64,000 bases of DNA from Paradesertivirga sp966210515 (GCA_966210515.1 CBIHLM010000012.1:1-64000), one strand, 5' to 3'. Positions 48,553 to 57,979 are shown, counted from the first letter of the stretch. The notes: generated by a model not told the origin, from the letters alone. Numbers and translations: made by a program.

Positions 48553-51500
48553 ATGAGATTTAATTTACGTTTTCTGGCGCTATTTTTAGCTGCTGTATGC
48601 CTGTTTGCATGCAAAAATCGGGAAAGCTCTGCATTTACCGAATTATCCTCCAGCAGAACGGGTATCGACTTTAATAACGAGATTACGGAAAGTGATTCGG
48701 TAAATCTTATTGTTAACGAATACTCGTACGCCGGAGCTGGACTTGGAGTGGGCGATTTCAATAATGACAATCTCTCTGACGTTTTTTTTGCTGCAAACCA
48801 GGAATCCTGTAGGCTATACATAAACAAAGGTGACTTCTCATTTGATGACATCACTGAAAAGGCAGGTCTGAAAACCGACTTTTGGGCTATGGGAGTTAGT
48901 GTTGTTGACATTAACAACGATGGTTTCGACGACATTTATGTATGTGTTTCCGGAAGTAAAAGTCCTGCCCGCCGCCGAAACCGTCTTTATATCAACAATA
49001 AAAACCTGACTTTTTCAGAAAAAGCCAGTGAATATGGGCTTGCAAGCGAGGATTTCAGCACACAGGCAACTTTCTTCGACTATGATAAAGACGGCGACCT
49101 GGATGTTTACCTGCTTAATCATCAGTTGTTTGGCAACAATAAAAACCTGGTAGTTGCCGGCGACTTTTCAGGTGCATCAGCCTCTGCAGACCGGTTGTAT
49201 AGAAATGAAGGTATTCCAGCTGGCAGTACCCATTCTGTATTTAAGGACGTATCTGTGGCTGCCGGAATCAAGGAGGATGGATACGGACTCGGCGTAGTAG
49301 TAAGCGATGTCAATAACGACAACTGGCCCGATCTTTACATCGCCAACGACTATGTGAGAAACGATTTCTTGTGGTTAAACAATCAGGACGGAACTTTCAG
49401 TAACGTCATCAGCTCTGCAACCAAGCATCAGAGCTATTCGAGTATGGGAGTGGATGCTGCCGACATTAACAACGACGGCACCTCTGATATCACAACCTTA
49501 GATATGCTCCCTGAAGAGAATGAGACAAAAAAAATGATGTATGGCTTTCTTAATAACGAACGCTATGAACTCGAACGCCGGATGGGTAATGATCCGCAGT
49601 TTATGCGGAATATGTTACAGCTAAATAACGGAGTGCGGGAGGTGAACGGAAAGCGGGAGCCTTTTTTCTCTGAAATTGGTCAGCTGGCGGGAGTACATGA
49701 AACAAACTGGAGCTGGAGTGTTCTGATGGCCGATTTCGATAACGATGGATTTAAGGATATGCACGTTACGAATGGCTACGGCCGTGACATGTTAAATAAT
49801 GATTTTTTAGCATTTAAGGCAAGCAATTATATCGGCCAGTACAGCACTGATGAACGTAAACACAACAAAGCTCTTACTGAAAAGCTTCGTGAATTCGGCA
49901 ACGTTGAGCTTAAAAACTATCTGTTCAAAAACAACGGCGATCTCACATTTAAAAATTTGGCACAAGCTTCAGGATTCGAAACCGAATCGTTATCCAACGG
50001 CTGCGCTTATGCAGATTTTGATAACGATGGCGACCTGGACATGATGGTGAACAACATTAACGAAGAAGCTTTTGTACTTGAAAATAATACGATCAGCAAG
50101 GATAAGTCTGCGGGTAATTTTTTATCCGTTAAATTGGTTGGTGGTCCACAGAATATTAATGGATTCGGAGCAAAGGTGGTGGTATATTCTCCTGGAAAAA
50201 TGCAGTGCATGGAGCAATATCCGGTGCGCGGCTACGCCTCAACAGTTGATAAGATGTTGCACTTCGGGCTCGGAGCTGCTACTTCAATTGATTCTATCAG
50301 GGTTATCTGGCCCAATAATAAAGAGCAGGTGCTTGTAGATCCAAAGTTGAATTCTGTTATTAAGCTAAAAGAGAAAGATGCTCTCAGAAACTTCGTTGTA
50401 TCTCCGAAGCCCTCTTACACTTTTGAAGATGTGACAAAGGCTATGGGGGTTGATTTCAAGCATACTGAAAGGTTTTTCCACGACTTTCAATTTCAGCAAT
50501 TGCTTACCCAGAAATATTCGCAGCTCGGGCCCTTTATTTCTACGGGCGACATCAACAACGATGGTCTCGAAGACTTTTTTGTCGGGGGAGCCTTTAAGCA
50601 GTCAGGGACATTTTTCATTCAGCAGAAAAATGGCTCGTTTATCAAAAAAGACCTCGTAAAAGGTGAAAAGAATGAAGAAGATTTAGGAAGCCTTCTGTTC
50701 GACGCAGATCGGGACGGAGACCTCGACCTCTTTGTAACCAACGGGAGCTACGAGTTTGGTCCAACTGCTGCCTACTATCAGCCTCGCTTATATCTTAATG
50801 ACGGGAGGGCAAACTTCAGACTGGATAAAACTGCCATTGCAGCGAACGTATCAACCAGTGCTCAGGCCGTTGCCGGGGCCGATTATGATGGAGACGGAGA
50901 TACAGACCTCCTCGTAGGCGGACGGGTACAACCCGGACAGTTCCCTGCATCGCCGCAGAGCTTTCTTCTACGAAACGATAAAGGTAAATTCGTCGATGTG
51001 ACAAGGGCGGTGTGTCCTGAGTTGAAAGAGGCAGGTATGATTACATCCGTTTTCTTGACAGACCTCGATAGTGACAATCGCCCGGACCTTGTTATCGCCG
51101 GTGAGTGGAGTACCATACGTTTCTTTAAAAACTCCGGCGGCAGATTAAATGAAATTACCTCTTCAACAGGGTTGCACAATTTAAGCGGCCAATGGAGAAG
51201 TTTGACAGCAGCTGATTTGGATAAAGATGGCGATATAGATTTTGTAGCCGGAAATATAGGCTCCAATAATAAATACAGGGCCACTCCCGAAACACCGATT
51301 AAACTGTTTGTGAAAGATTTCGACTTTAATGGTATTGTAGATCCTATTCTCGCCTACCATATCTCTAATAAGAAGGGCGAAAGAAAATTGTATCCGGCTA
51401 TAAGCCGCGACCAGTTTGCATCACAGCTTCCGGCCATTAAGAAAAGATTCTTAATGTATGCCGATTATAGCGACAAGACCATAGACGAGATTTTCACCGA

Positions 51501-51912
51501 TGAAGATAGACTGGGTCTGGCAACACTGGTTTGTGAAGAAACCCGTAGTGCCTGGATTGAAAACAAAGGAAACGGCAAATTTGCCGCGCACTTCCTTCCG
51601 GTTGAGGCACAATTAGCCCCGGTGAATGCTGTCGCTTGCGCCGATATAAACGGCGACGGAAATCCTGATATCATTTTAGGTGGAAATGAGTATCAAAACG
51701 AAGTAATAACCGGAAGGTATGATGCATCCTATGGGTTGGTGTTGTTAGGAGATGGTAAAGGAGGTTTCACCGCATTGTCGCCGGCTAAGTCCGGATTAAT
51801 CTTAGATGGCGATGTAAAGGACCTAAAACTAATCACAACTGTTAAAAATAAAAAAGTCTTGCTTGCCGCTATAAATGATAGCCCTCTGAAAGTATTATCG
51901 ATATCTAAATAA
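48553..51912 (+). CDS. VCBS/FG-GAP repeat lipoprotein with ASPIC/UnbV domain (CRTAC1-like)
   Basis: This 1119-residue protein has a lipobox ending CLFAC (Cys20). Calcium-binding FG-GAP/VCBS repeats occur throughout (DFNNDNLSDVFFAAN, DINNDGFDDIYVCVSG, DYDKDGDLDVYLLN, DFDNDGDLDMMVNN and later), forming two propellers. Between them lies an ASPIC/UnbV domain (~535-600, GFGAKVVVYSP, IRVIWPNNKEQ). It is surface-anchored; these proteins are common beside SusCD or enzyme genes in Bacteroidota and have unclear roles. It is cotranscribed with a vanadium-haloperoxidase-like gene 2 bp downstream. Confidence 0.92.
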   Translation: MRFNLRFLALFLAAVCLFACKNRESSAFTELSSSRTGIDFNNEITESDSVNLIVNEYSYAGAGLGVGDFNNDNLSDVFFAANQESCRLYINKGDFSFDDITEKAGLKTDFWAMGVSVVDINNDGFDDIYVCVSGSKSPARRRNRLYINNKNLTFSEKASEYGLASEDFSTQATFFDYDKDGDLDVYLLNHQLFGNNKNLVVAGDFSGASASADRLYRNEGIPAGSTHSVFKDVSVAAGIKEDGYGLGVVVSDVNNDNWPDLYIANDYVRNDFLWLNNQDGTFSNVISSATKHQSYSSMGVDAADINNDGTSDITTLDMLPEENETKKMMYGFLNNERYELERRMGNDPQFMRNMLQLNNGVREVNGKREPFFSEIGQLAGVHETNWSWSVLMADFDNDGFKDMHVTNGYGRDMLNNDFLAFKASNYIGQYSTDERKHNKALTEKLREFGNVELKNYLFKNNGDLTFKNLAQASGFETESLSNGCAYADFDNDGDLDMMVNNINEEAFVLENNTISKDKSAGNFLSVKLVGGPQNINGFGAKVVVYSPGKMQCMEQYPVRGYASTVDKMLHFGLGAATSIDSIRVIWPNNKEQVLVDPKLNSVIKLKEKDALRNFVVSPKPSYTFEDVTKAMGVDFKHTERFFHDFQFQQLLTQKYSQLGPFISTGDINNDGLEDFFVGGAFKQSGTFFIQQKNGSFIKKDLVKGEKNEEDLGSLLFDADRDGDLDLFVTNGSYEFGPTAAYYQPRLYLNDGRANFRLDKTAIAANVSTSAQAVAGADYDGDGDTDLLVGGRVQPGQFPASPQSFLLRNDKGKFVDVTRAVCPELKEAGMITSVFLTDLDSDNRPDLVIAGEWSTIRFFKNSGGRLNEITSSTGLHNLSGQWRSLTAADLDKDGDIDFVAGNIGSNNKYRATPETPIKLFVKDFDFNGIVDPILAYHISNKKGERKLYPAISRDQFASQLPAIKKRFLMYADYSDKTIDEIFTDEDRLGLATLVCEETRSAWIENKGNGKFAAHFLPVEAQLAPVNAVACADINGDGNPDIILGGNEYQNEVITGRYDASYGLVLLGDGKGGFTALSPAKSGLILDGDVKDLKLITTVKNKKVLLAAINDSPLKVLSISK

Positions 51913-51914
51913 AT

Positions 51915-53237
51915 ATGAAATCTAAGTCCTTAGTTCTCCTTTCGCTCCTTTTTATATGCTCTTGTCAGAAAAAGGAGTACAAGAAAGTTTTGCACGATCC
52001 CAGACTTTTCAGCGAGACTGTAAAAGAATTAAATCACGTGGTAATGGACAATAGTTTTTCGCCGGTAGTTGCATCACGTAACTATGCTTATGCTGCCATC
52101 GCAGCCTACGAGGTGATTGCAGCGGGCATGCCAGAGAAATATCAGACACTGCAAGGGCAGTTGAAGGATTTGGACTCATTGCCCAACTTGAAGAAAAAAC
52201 ATAAAGTGGATATTGAATATGCCGCATTGCTTGCCTTTTGCAGCGTGGGACAGGCTGTCACGTTTCCCGAAGGAAGTATGAAGCTTTATGTGGATAGTGT
52301 GAAACAGCTGGCAGTGGACCATGAAATGCCTGAAGACGTGAAATCGCAATCGGAAGATTTTGCTTCTCAAATTTCGAAAGCTATAATCAATTGGAGCAAG
52401 GGGGATAATTACCTGAAAACCCGTGCAGCGGAGAAATATATTGTAACCAATAATGATGGGTACTGGGCACCAACCCCTCCGATGTACGGTGATGCTATGG
52501 AACCTCACTGGAATCAGATAAGATCTTTTGTTCTGGATAGTGCCGATCAGCTCAGGGCGCCCAAACCACTGGAATTCAACATGAAAGACACATCAAGTGC
52601 ATACTATAAAGAAGTAATGATGTTGAAGAGGGCTAGCGAAAATCTTACTGAAGACCAAAAGCACATGGCACTTTTTTGGGACGACAATCCGTTAAAAATG
52701 AATGTTTACGGTCACGCGCAATTTAGTTCCAAGAAATTTTCTCCACCCGCGCATTGGATGAGTATCACCGGTATTGCTGCCGAAAAAGCAAAATTTGATT
52801 ATGCCGAAACCGTGTATGCATTCGCTAAGGTATCTATCGCCCTATTTGATGCATTTATCCAGTGCTGGGATACAAAGTTTACATACTCCACAGCACGACC
52901 GGAAACTGTGATTAACAAGTTTATCGACAAAAACTGGACTCCGTTATTACAAACGCCTCCGTTCCCTGAATATACTTGCGGTCATTCTACCATATCCTCG
53001 TCTGCCGGTGAAGTATTGACAGAAATCTATGGGGATAATTTCGCCTTTACAGACACTACGGAGCGCGAATTCGGCATCAAAGACCGTTCGTTTAAGTCAT
53101 TCAGAGCTGCTGCTGAAGAGAATAATTGGGCCAGGTTTTACGGGGGCATACACTTTCATCAAAGCTGCCTGGTTAGTACAGACCTTGGAAGAAAAGTGGG
53201 ACAAATGGTTGTTTCTAAGCTAAAAATGAAGAAATAG
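51915..53237 (+). CDS. Vanadium-dependent haloperoxidase/PAP2-like lipoprotein
   Basis: This 440-residue protein has a lipobox ending LFICSC. The C-terminal half holds the PAP2/vanadate-binding signature in order: K-x6-RP (KFTYSTARP), the PSGH-like TCGH in PEYTCGHST, and R-x5-H (RFYGGIH) with a following D. The same fold binds phosphate in acid phosphatases, so haloperoxidase versus phosphatase activity cannot be decided. Start codon is 2 bp after the FG-GAP gene stop, so the two form an operon and likely act together at the cell surface. Confidence 0.9.
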   Translation: MKSKSLVLLSLLFICSCQKKEYKKVLHDPRLFSETVKELNHVVMDNSFSPVVASRNYAYAAIAAYEVIAAGMPEKYQTLQGQLKDLDSLPNLKKKHKVDIEYAALLAFCSVGQAVTFPEGSMKLYVDSVKQLAVDHEMPEDVKSQSEDFASQISKAIINWSKGDNYLKTRAAEKYIVTNNDGYWAPTPPMYGDAMEPHWNQIRSFVLDSADQLRAPKPLEFNMKDTSSAYYKEVMMLKRASENLTEDQKHMALFWDDNPLKMNVYGHAQFSSKKFSPPAHWMSITGIAAEKAKFDYAETVYAFAKVSIALFDAFIQCWDTKFTYSTARPETVINKFIDKNWTPLLQTPPFPEYTCGHSTISSSAGEVLTEIYGDNFAFTDTTEREFGIKDRSFKSFRAAAEENNWARFYGGIHFHQSCLVSTDLGRKVGQMVVSKLKMKK

Positions 53238-53255
53238 CTTATTCGATTGAGATCT

Positions 53256-53285
53256 GGCGGGTCGCAGGCTCAGCTACTACCCGCC
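53256..53285. terminator. Hairpin between convergent genes
   Basis: GGCGGGT/ACCCGCC arms with a 16-nt loop, 20 bp past the haloperoxidase stop and facing the convergent epimerase gene. It lacks a U-run, so factor-independent termination is uncertain. Confidence 0.35.
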
Positions 53286-53478
53286 CATAACCTCTAAACT
53301 ATTGTTCCATTTCTTTTGCGTGCAACCCCTTGTATACAACCTTCCTCTACCTAGCACCGGGGGTCCTGGCTCATCAGCTTTAATGATTTATGGCTTTTGC
53401 TGGAGTTTTAATTACGCTTTTTATATTTCGTGTCTTTAGTAAAAACTAACTGAGTATTAACCAGCTTGTCATGCTCCG

Positions 53479-54381
53479 TTAGTCTACTTTTAAATAGTTC
53501 CGCCAGTTATGTTGCTCTTTAAAGCCCAAAACTTCGCGGATTCTGCGATTTGAAAACAATGCTTCATTTTCTTCTAATTCGCGAGTAATGGGCACACCTG
53601 GAAAAAACTGTTCAGCCAATTCTTTGCTGGGGATAATGGCACCGTTGTGATCATTTCCGGCATTAAAAACCTGGTACCCAAGGCCATCTTTTTGCAAGCA
53701 TAAATCCACAATTTGTCCCAAATCACGTGCATCAATATAACAAAACGCATTCCGGCGGCGCACTTCAGGATTTTTTAAATAATGCGGAAACAGTGTAGCG
53801 TATTCGTGTGGCTCAATAACATTTCCAATACGAAGTGCGTAAATGTCAAAGCCTGATCGTAGCTGGAAACTGCGTGCTGTTTTCTCATTCACAACCTTCG
53901 AGAGCCCATAGCTATCCATAGGGTCAACATCATAGTTCTCATCCAAAGGCAAAGTCTTTGGATTGATCTTGCCATCTGCAAAACAGATACCGTAGGTGGT
54001 CTCTGAGGAAGCAATAATAATCTTCTTAATTCCCAGTTTGACAGCCGCTTCAATTACATTGTATGTGCCGATCGTATTCACTCTGAAAGTTTCATTATCA
54101 GGTCGGATCAATATCCTGGGTACTGCAGCAAAATGTACTACCGCATCAAATCGTGGTACGCCATTTCCCCCATCCAATTCATCTAGCCCGGCATATGAAC
54201 TCATTGCATTAAACATCTGTCCCGAATCCGTTATATCAGCTATCAAATTATCCACACCCGGGTGATTTAAAGGCATCAGATCTACATTCATCACTCTATG
54301 CCCCTGGTCCAGAAGGTAAGGTATTACATGCTTTCCCGCTTTTCCCGATCCGCCTGTAAAAAGTATTCGCTTTTTGATCAT
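53479..54381 (-). CDS. NAD-dependent epimerase/dehydratase family (extended SDR)
   Basis: This 300-residue protein has an N-terminal Rossmann glycine motif TGGSGKAG, VVHFAAVPR, a Ser/Thr in IIASSETTYG, and the catalytic YGLSK (Tyr-x-x-x-Lys). These mark extended short-chain dehydrogenases acting on nucleotide sugars or sugar acids. Given the pectin loci, a uronate dehydrogenase or sugar epimerase is possible, but nothing in the sequence settles it. It is divergent from a second SDR gene across ~220 bp, with a TACATTTG -7 box at 54467-54474. Confidence 0.85.
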   Translation of the reverse strand: MIKKRILFTGGSGKAGKHVIPYLLDQGHRVMNVDLMPLNHPGVDNLIADITDSGQMFNAMSSYAGLDELDGGNGVPRFDAVVHFAAVPRILIRPDNETFRVNTIGTYNVIEAAVKLGIKKIIIASSETTYGICFADGKINPKTLPLDENYDVDPMDSYGLSKVVNEKTARSFQLRSGFDIYALRIGNVIEPHEYATLFPHYLKNPEVRRRNAFCYIDARDLGQIVDLCLQKDGLGYQVFNAGNDHNGAIIPSKELAEQFFPGVPITRELEENEALFSNRRIREVLGFKEQHNWRNYLKVD

Positions 54382-54466
54382 GTATTCTCCCGTTTATTAG
54401 GTTTTATTGTTGCCAGCCTTGCAGTCCGCGCTGAATATTCTATATGATTTGTACCAACAGTAATTA

Positions 54467-54474
54467 CAAATGTA
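54467..54474 (-). promoter_or_regulatory. Candidate -7 box (TACATTTG) for the epimerase gene
   Basis: Exact TAnnTTTG match on the minus strand, 86 bp before the start. No matching -33 TTG. Confidence 0.4.
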
Positions 54475-54604
54475 AGAACATTAAAAAAACGTACCGATAA
54501 ATAAATGTTTAACCCTTCGTATTGTTGTGAATTCTTTTTGTTTCGCTAGAATTATTACATACGGAAACATCTGTCAAAGCAAGTCTAAAATTGTAAAATT
54601 GCAT

Positions 54605-55381
54605 ATGAAAACAAGTATTCTGGATCTTTTCAAATTGGATGGTCAGGTAGCATTGATTATAGGAGGCAATAGAGGTCTTGGGCTTTCGATGGCCCAGGCT
54701 CTGGCAGAGGCGGGAGCCGCAATTTCAATTGCAGCCCGTGATACGAACGTAAATCAAGCGGCGGCTAAGCAATTGCAAGAAGATTATAGTGTAGATGTTA
54801 TCAGCAATTACTGTGATGTGACTGAGGAGGCAAGTATACAAGAGGCGGTTGAAAAAACAATTCAGCAGTTCGGTAAAATTAATATTCTTATAAATTCCGC
54901 CGGGATCAATATTCGCGGCTCTATTGTAGACCTTTCCGTTTCAGATTTCATTAAAGTGCAACAAGTAAATGTTACAGGTTCATGGATGGCATGTCGTGCT
55001 GTACTTCCATTTATGAAAAAAAATAACTACGGTCGAATTATAAATATGGGTTCGATGCTATCAACAACAGCCCTTCCTGACCGTACAGCTTATGCTACCA
55101 GCAAAGGAGCTATCCTTCAGCTTACCCGATCTCTCGCTGTTGAAGTAGCAAAAGAAGGAATTACCGTCAATGCAATTTTACCTGGCCCTTTTGCAACTGA
55201 CATAAATCTTCCATTACTGAATGACCCTGAAAAGTATGAAGCCTTTATTTCTAAAATCCCTGTCGGTCGCTGGGGAAACCTGCATGAAATAGGAGGAATC
55301 GCTTTGTACTTGTCTAGCCCTGCATCTAGCTTCACCACAGGAAGTTGTATATCTGTGGACGGAGGCTGGGTTGCTATTTAA
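54605..55381 (+). CDS. Short-chain dehydrogenase/reductase (sugar-acid type)
   Basis: About 258 residues from the ATG at 54605, where family similarity begins (ILDLFKLDGQVALIIGGNRG); the upstream in-frame GTG at 54527 adds 26 residues without homology. The Rossmann motif GGNRGLG, NSAGIN and catalytic YATSKG are present. The N-terminal pattern resembles gluconate 5-dehydrogenase/KduD-type SDRs, which reduce keto-sugar acids; that would fit downstream pectin catabolism but is only an inference. It is divergent from the epimerase gene. Confidence 0.87.
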   Translation: MKTSILDLFKLDGQVALIIGGNRGLGLSMAQALAEAGAAISIAARDTNVNQAAAKQLQEDYSVDVISNYCDVTEEASIQEAVEKTIQQFGKINILINSAGINIRGSIVDLSVSDFIKVQQVNVTGSWMACRAVLPFMKKNNYGRIINMGSMLSTTALPDRTAYATSKGAILQLTRSLAVEVAKEGITVNAILPGPFATDINLPLLNDPEKYEAFISKIPVGRWGNLHEIGGIALYLSSPASSFTTGSCISVDGGWVAI

Positions 55382-56231
55382 ATCGGTTGATTTGGTGTGA
55401 ACGAATCAGAGACTCTTTTTTATTGGTAAATCCGTAGAACCCTGCGGAACTCTATGGACAGTGAGGAATTTCTAGCTGAATAGAAGAACGTTATAAACTT
55501 TCCTTTATCTGCTAAGCTTATTTAGGCTTTGCTCGACCTAAGGCTGAAACTTAAGCCAGTTAGGGGTTAAATTCATGGAACTTGATAAGTAAGCGTATTC
55601 TCATCTTGCGATTTAAACATCCAAAGGCCGCTTGCACAAGCGGACACGCTTGCGTTAAATTAGGGCTATAGCCGGATAAGGCCATTTTTAAGTTCCAGGA
55701 TTGGAAGATTTTGGATGCTATATTATAGCTATATTAAGGTGAGACAACAAGCCGGTTAAAGTACTATTGAAGTACCTTTTAAGTATCCTTTAAGTACCTA
55801 TAAAGTACCTCTTATAAGAGGTACTTTATCAGTGAGAATTATAATCTTTAACATTATTTAATCTTTAGTTCAATATGGCATAATTCGTATTTCGTGCACG
55901 GCTGCTCCCCACTGGTTGTAGCTTCTCGCTATGCCGTTCGTGTCCTCACGAACCACTCATAACTCCCTGTTTATTGGTTCGTGGGACCCGAACCAAGGCG
56001 GAGAGAAGGGACCAATAGTTGATTTTGTGTGGGCGAGTCGAAGACTCTTTTTATTTGAGAATCCGTAGAGCTCTTTGGAACTCTACGGACAGTAATGGGC
56101 GGCTACCTATATTAGTTCCCCTTTTTCTCCTGCTGTCCAATCACTCAAAATGCACACGCGACACGCGTACGCCAGCTTGAGGGCCAGTTGATGCAGAAGG
56201 ATTCGTATATTGACCGGCGAAAGTAAATACC
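55382..56231. repeat. 850-bp gene-free segment with several palindrome families
   Basis: ATCCGTAGAG...CTCTACGGACAG units lie at 55430-55461 and 56061-56092. TTCGTG/CACGAA-type palindromes are at 55936-55953 and 55974-55996, and a degenerate TGTAGC-TTCTC-GCTATG unit at 55914-55935. At 55753-55828 there is a run of AAGTACCTTT-like direct repeats ending in a CTTATAAGAGG palindrome. No gene is seen. This looks like a landing zone for small mobile palindromes. Confidence 0.65.
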
Positions 56232-57020
56232 ATGAAAGCAGATCTGATTACAAAAAACAAACTAGTCGAATACATTGATCTCTATCCTGAGGCTAAGACA
56301 AATATCCTACTTTGGATTAAGGAGTTCGGACGGCGACTTGGTGAAGATATGAAAACCGCTCCTTTTGAAGGGATATCTTATGTAGGTGCCCAATTAGGTG
56401 CTAGTGATTACAGAGTGCAATTTACTATAAATCCGTGGCTGAAAACAGCTTATATAACATGGCTTGGAACAGAGGCTGAACTTATCGCAAAACATGAGAA
56501 GGAAATTCAGGAGTTACGGGCTGAAAATCCCGACCTAGTCGTTGAGGAGGTGGTCATGAGCTACGAGGAAATACTTACACCACCGCCACCACCTTCAATG
56601 GAGGAAGTATTTCCGGGGTTGGAAGATTTACCTAAAATAGAAGATAATCAAGAGGCAGTTACCGACAGCAAGGAGCTATATACGAAAACTGAGTTTGAAG
56701 AGGCATTGAAACGCGCGATCGAAATTTTTGATGCGCGACCTGGGACCGCCGACTTTGCTGAGATTGAACTACTGCTTCCTGGGATTAAGAAGTATGAAGA
56801 AAACAAGATCATATTCCCTGACCTCGATCTGGTGGATTTAATAAAAGTCAGGATGAAAGAGTTTCAACTTACACCGGAAAGTTTTGCTTATGTTTTTGGT
56901 GGAGAAGAGGATATGAATCAGTTTCTGGATGGTAAGAAGCAGTTGCCTTTAGGGGTGTTGAGAAAGCTATTTCGACATTTGGGAATTGTTCATGTGGATG
57001 CTTCTGAGTTTTTGGTGTAG
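56232..57020 (+). CDS. Single-chain HigB-HigA-like (toxin-antitoxin fusion) protein
   Basis: This 262-residue protein has an N-terminal part (1-~92) that matches the HigB_toxin fold pattern: LITKNKLVEYIDLYPEAKT at the start, DMKTAP, the core Arg in DYRVQFTINPWL, and TAYITWLGTEAEL, where HigB proteins carry a conserved T-H-x-E-Y (here the His and Tyr are absent). An acidic, Pro-rich linker (~90-148, PPPPPSMEEVFPG) follows. The C-terminal part (~149-262) is HigA-like: LKRAIEIFDARPGT, a helical spacer and an HTH (VRMKEFQLTPESFAYVFGG, then FLDGKKQLPLGVLRKL). I infer a fused, possibly toxin-dead regulator. It is monocistronic between palindrome-rich segments. Confidence 0.7.
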   Translation: MKADLITKNKLVEYIDLYPEAKTNILLWIKEFGRRLGEDMKTAPFEGISYVGAQLGASDYRVQFTINPWLKTAYITWLGTEAELIAKHEKEIQELRAENPDLVVEEVVMSYEEILTPPPPPSMEEVFPGLEDLPKIEDNQEAVTDSKELYTKTEFEEALKRAIEIFDARPGTADFAEIELLLPGIKKYEENKIIFPDLDLVDLIKVRMKEFQLTPESFAYVFGGEEDMNQFLDGKKQLPLGVLRKLFRHLGIVHVDASEFLV

Positions 57021-57130
57021 GGGTGTTCAACTAACTATCTCTAGAGACGCTAAAGCTTAACTCTACAGATAGCCAAATAAAGAGGGGTCTAAGACTCAAA
57101 GCTCAGGCACGCGTATGTTCTCACCCCCCA

Positions 57131-57706
57131 CTAGTCATAGCGTCTCGCTACGACCAATCTATAAAAACAAAAGTTCAATTCTACTTTTTCTGCTTCGGTA
57201 TAGTCCCTGCCACTACTGTGCAACCAACAATGAGCTTCTTCAACAAAGCCTGCTTCAATTGGATTGTTATATGTATAGTCCAAACGTTGATCGATCATCT
57301 CATTTGTGCTTAACTCTATCGGATGATTATGCTGTTGCCAAAATTGAAAATCTTTATTCCGTTCGTTCTTTGCTCCCGCACGTTTCATTAACCATAACAT
57401 CCATTCCTTTCTACTTTCAGTCGTATCTGCTTCAAGTGTCTTTCTGATATGCCGGGATGTGAAGCTTTTTAAATCTTTTAAAATTTCTGATAGACTATTG
57501 GTTCCACTGGCACTCATTATCAGATGAATATGGCTACTCATATTGCAATAAGCATATACATTAAGTCCTTTATTCTTCTGACAAAATTCTAAACTTTCAT
57601 AAAATATATTACGATAAGCGTCTCGAATAAAGATATCAAGCCAGTAGACTACAGTAAATGTTACAAAATGCAAACCTTCCTGATTGCGGATGGCATATTT
57701 TCCCAA
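57131..57706 (-). mobile_element. Y1 (HUH) transposase, RAYT-like, with a REP palindrome as its 3' end
   Basis: This 191-residue Transposase_17 protein has the HUH motif CNMSSHIHLIM, the Tyr region RLDYTYNNPIEAGFV and internal Lys/Arg-rich patches. Its last residues VVARRYD and stop codon are encoded by the palindrome GTCATAGCG-TCT-CGCTACGAC at 57134-57154, the same family as at 12346 and 12431. Upstream of the start lie two more palindromes (57712-57757). The gene thus carries its own mobilisation signals at both ends, typical of RAYT units. Confidence 0.88.
57134..57154. repeat. REP palindrome inside the 3' end of the Y1 transposase gene
   Basis: Same family as 12346-12366 and 12431-12451 (one mismatch in the left arm). 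It overlaps the last codons of the transposase. Confidence 0.8.
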
Positions 57707-57711
57707 AATCG

Positions 57712-57757
57712 TCCTCGTTTGTAACGAGGATGAAGCGAGGTCTGCGATTCTATCGCA
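57712..57757. repeat. Tandem palindromes upstream of the Y1 transposase
   Basis: CCTCGTT/AACGAGG (57712-57729) followed by TGCGAT/ATCGCA (~57743-57757) just upstream of the transposase start. Confidence 0.65.
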
Positions 57758-57799
57758 AACAGGTCCGACAAAGCTAAAAAACTATCATATTTAAACCCG

Positions 57800-57900
57800 A
57801 ACGCCGAGGATACCTGCCGTCGTGGCTAAGGCCCCGTGCAGTATGAACAGAGTGCGGGACTGCAGCCTCCAAAGAGAGACAAACCCTCCGTTTTCCATTG
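57800..57900. other. Possible structured RNA element upstream of lysS
   Basis: The segment has nested complementary tracts (GAGG/CCTC outer, TGCAGT/ACTGCA inner at 57837-57842 and 57859-57864) in an otherwise gene-free stretch. No known RNA family signature was recognised, so this is a weak call. Confidence 0.25.
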
Positions 57901-57979
57901 AATAAGTTGAAAGTTATGGGTTGAAGGTTGTAAGTTTTCCCGACGCTATTCCCAAGCCGCTAATACTTGCCAATCATTC

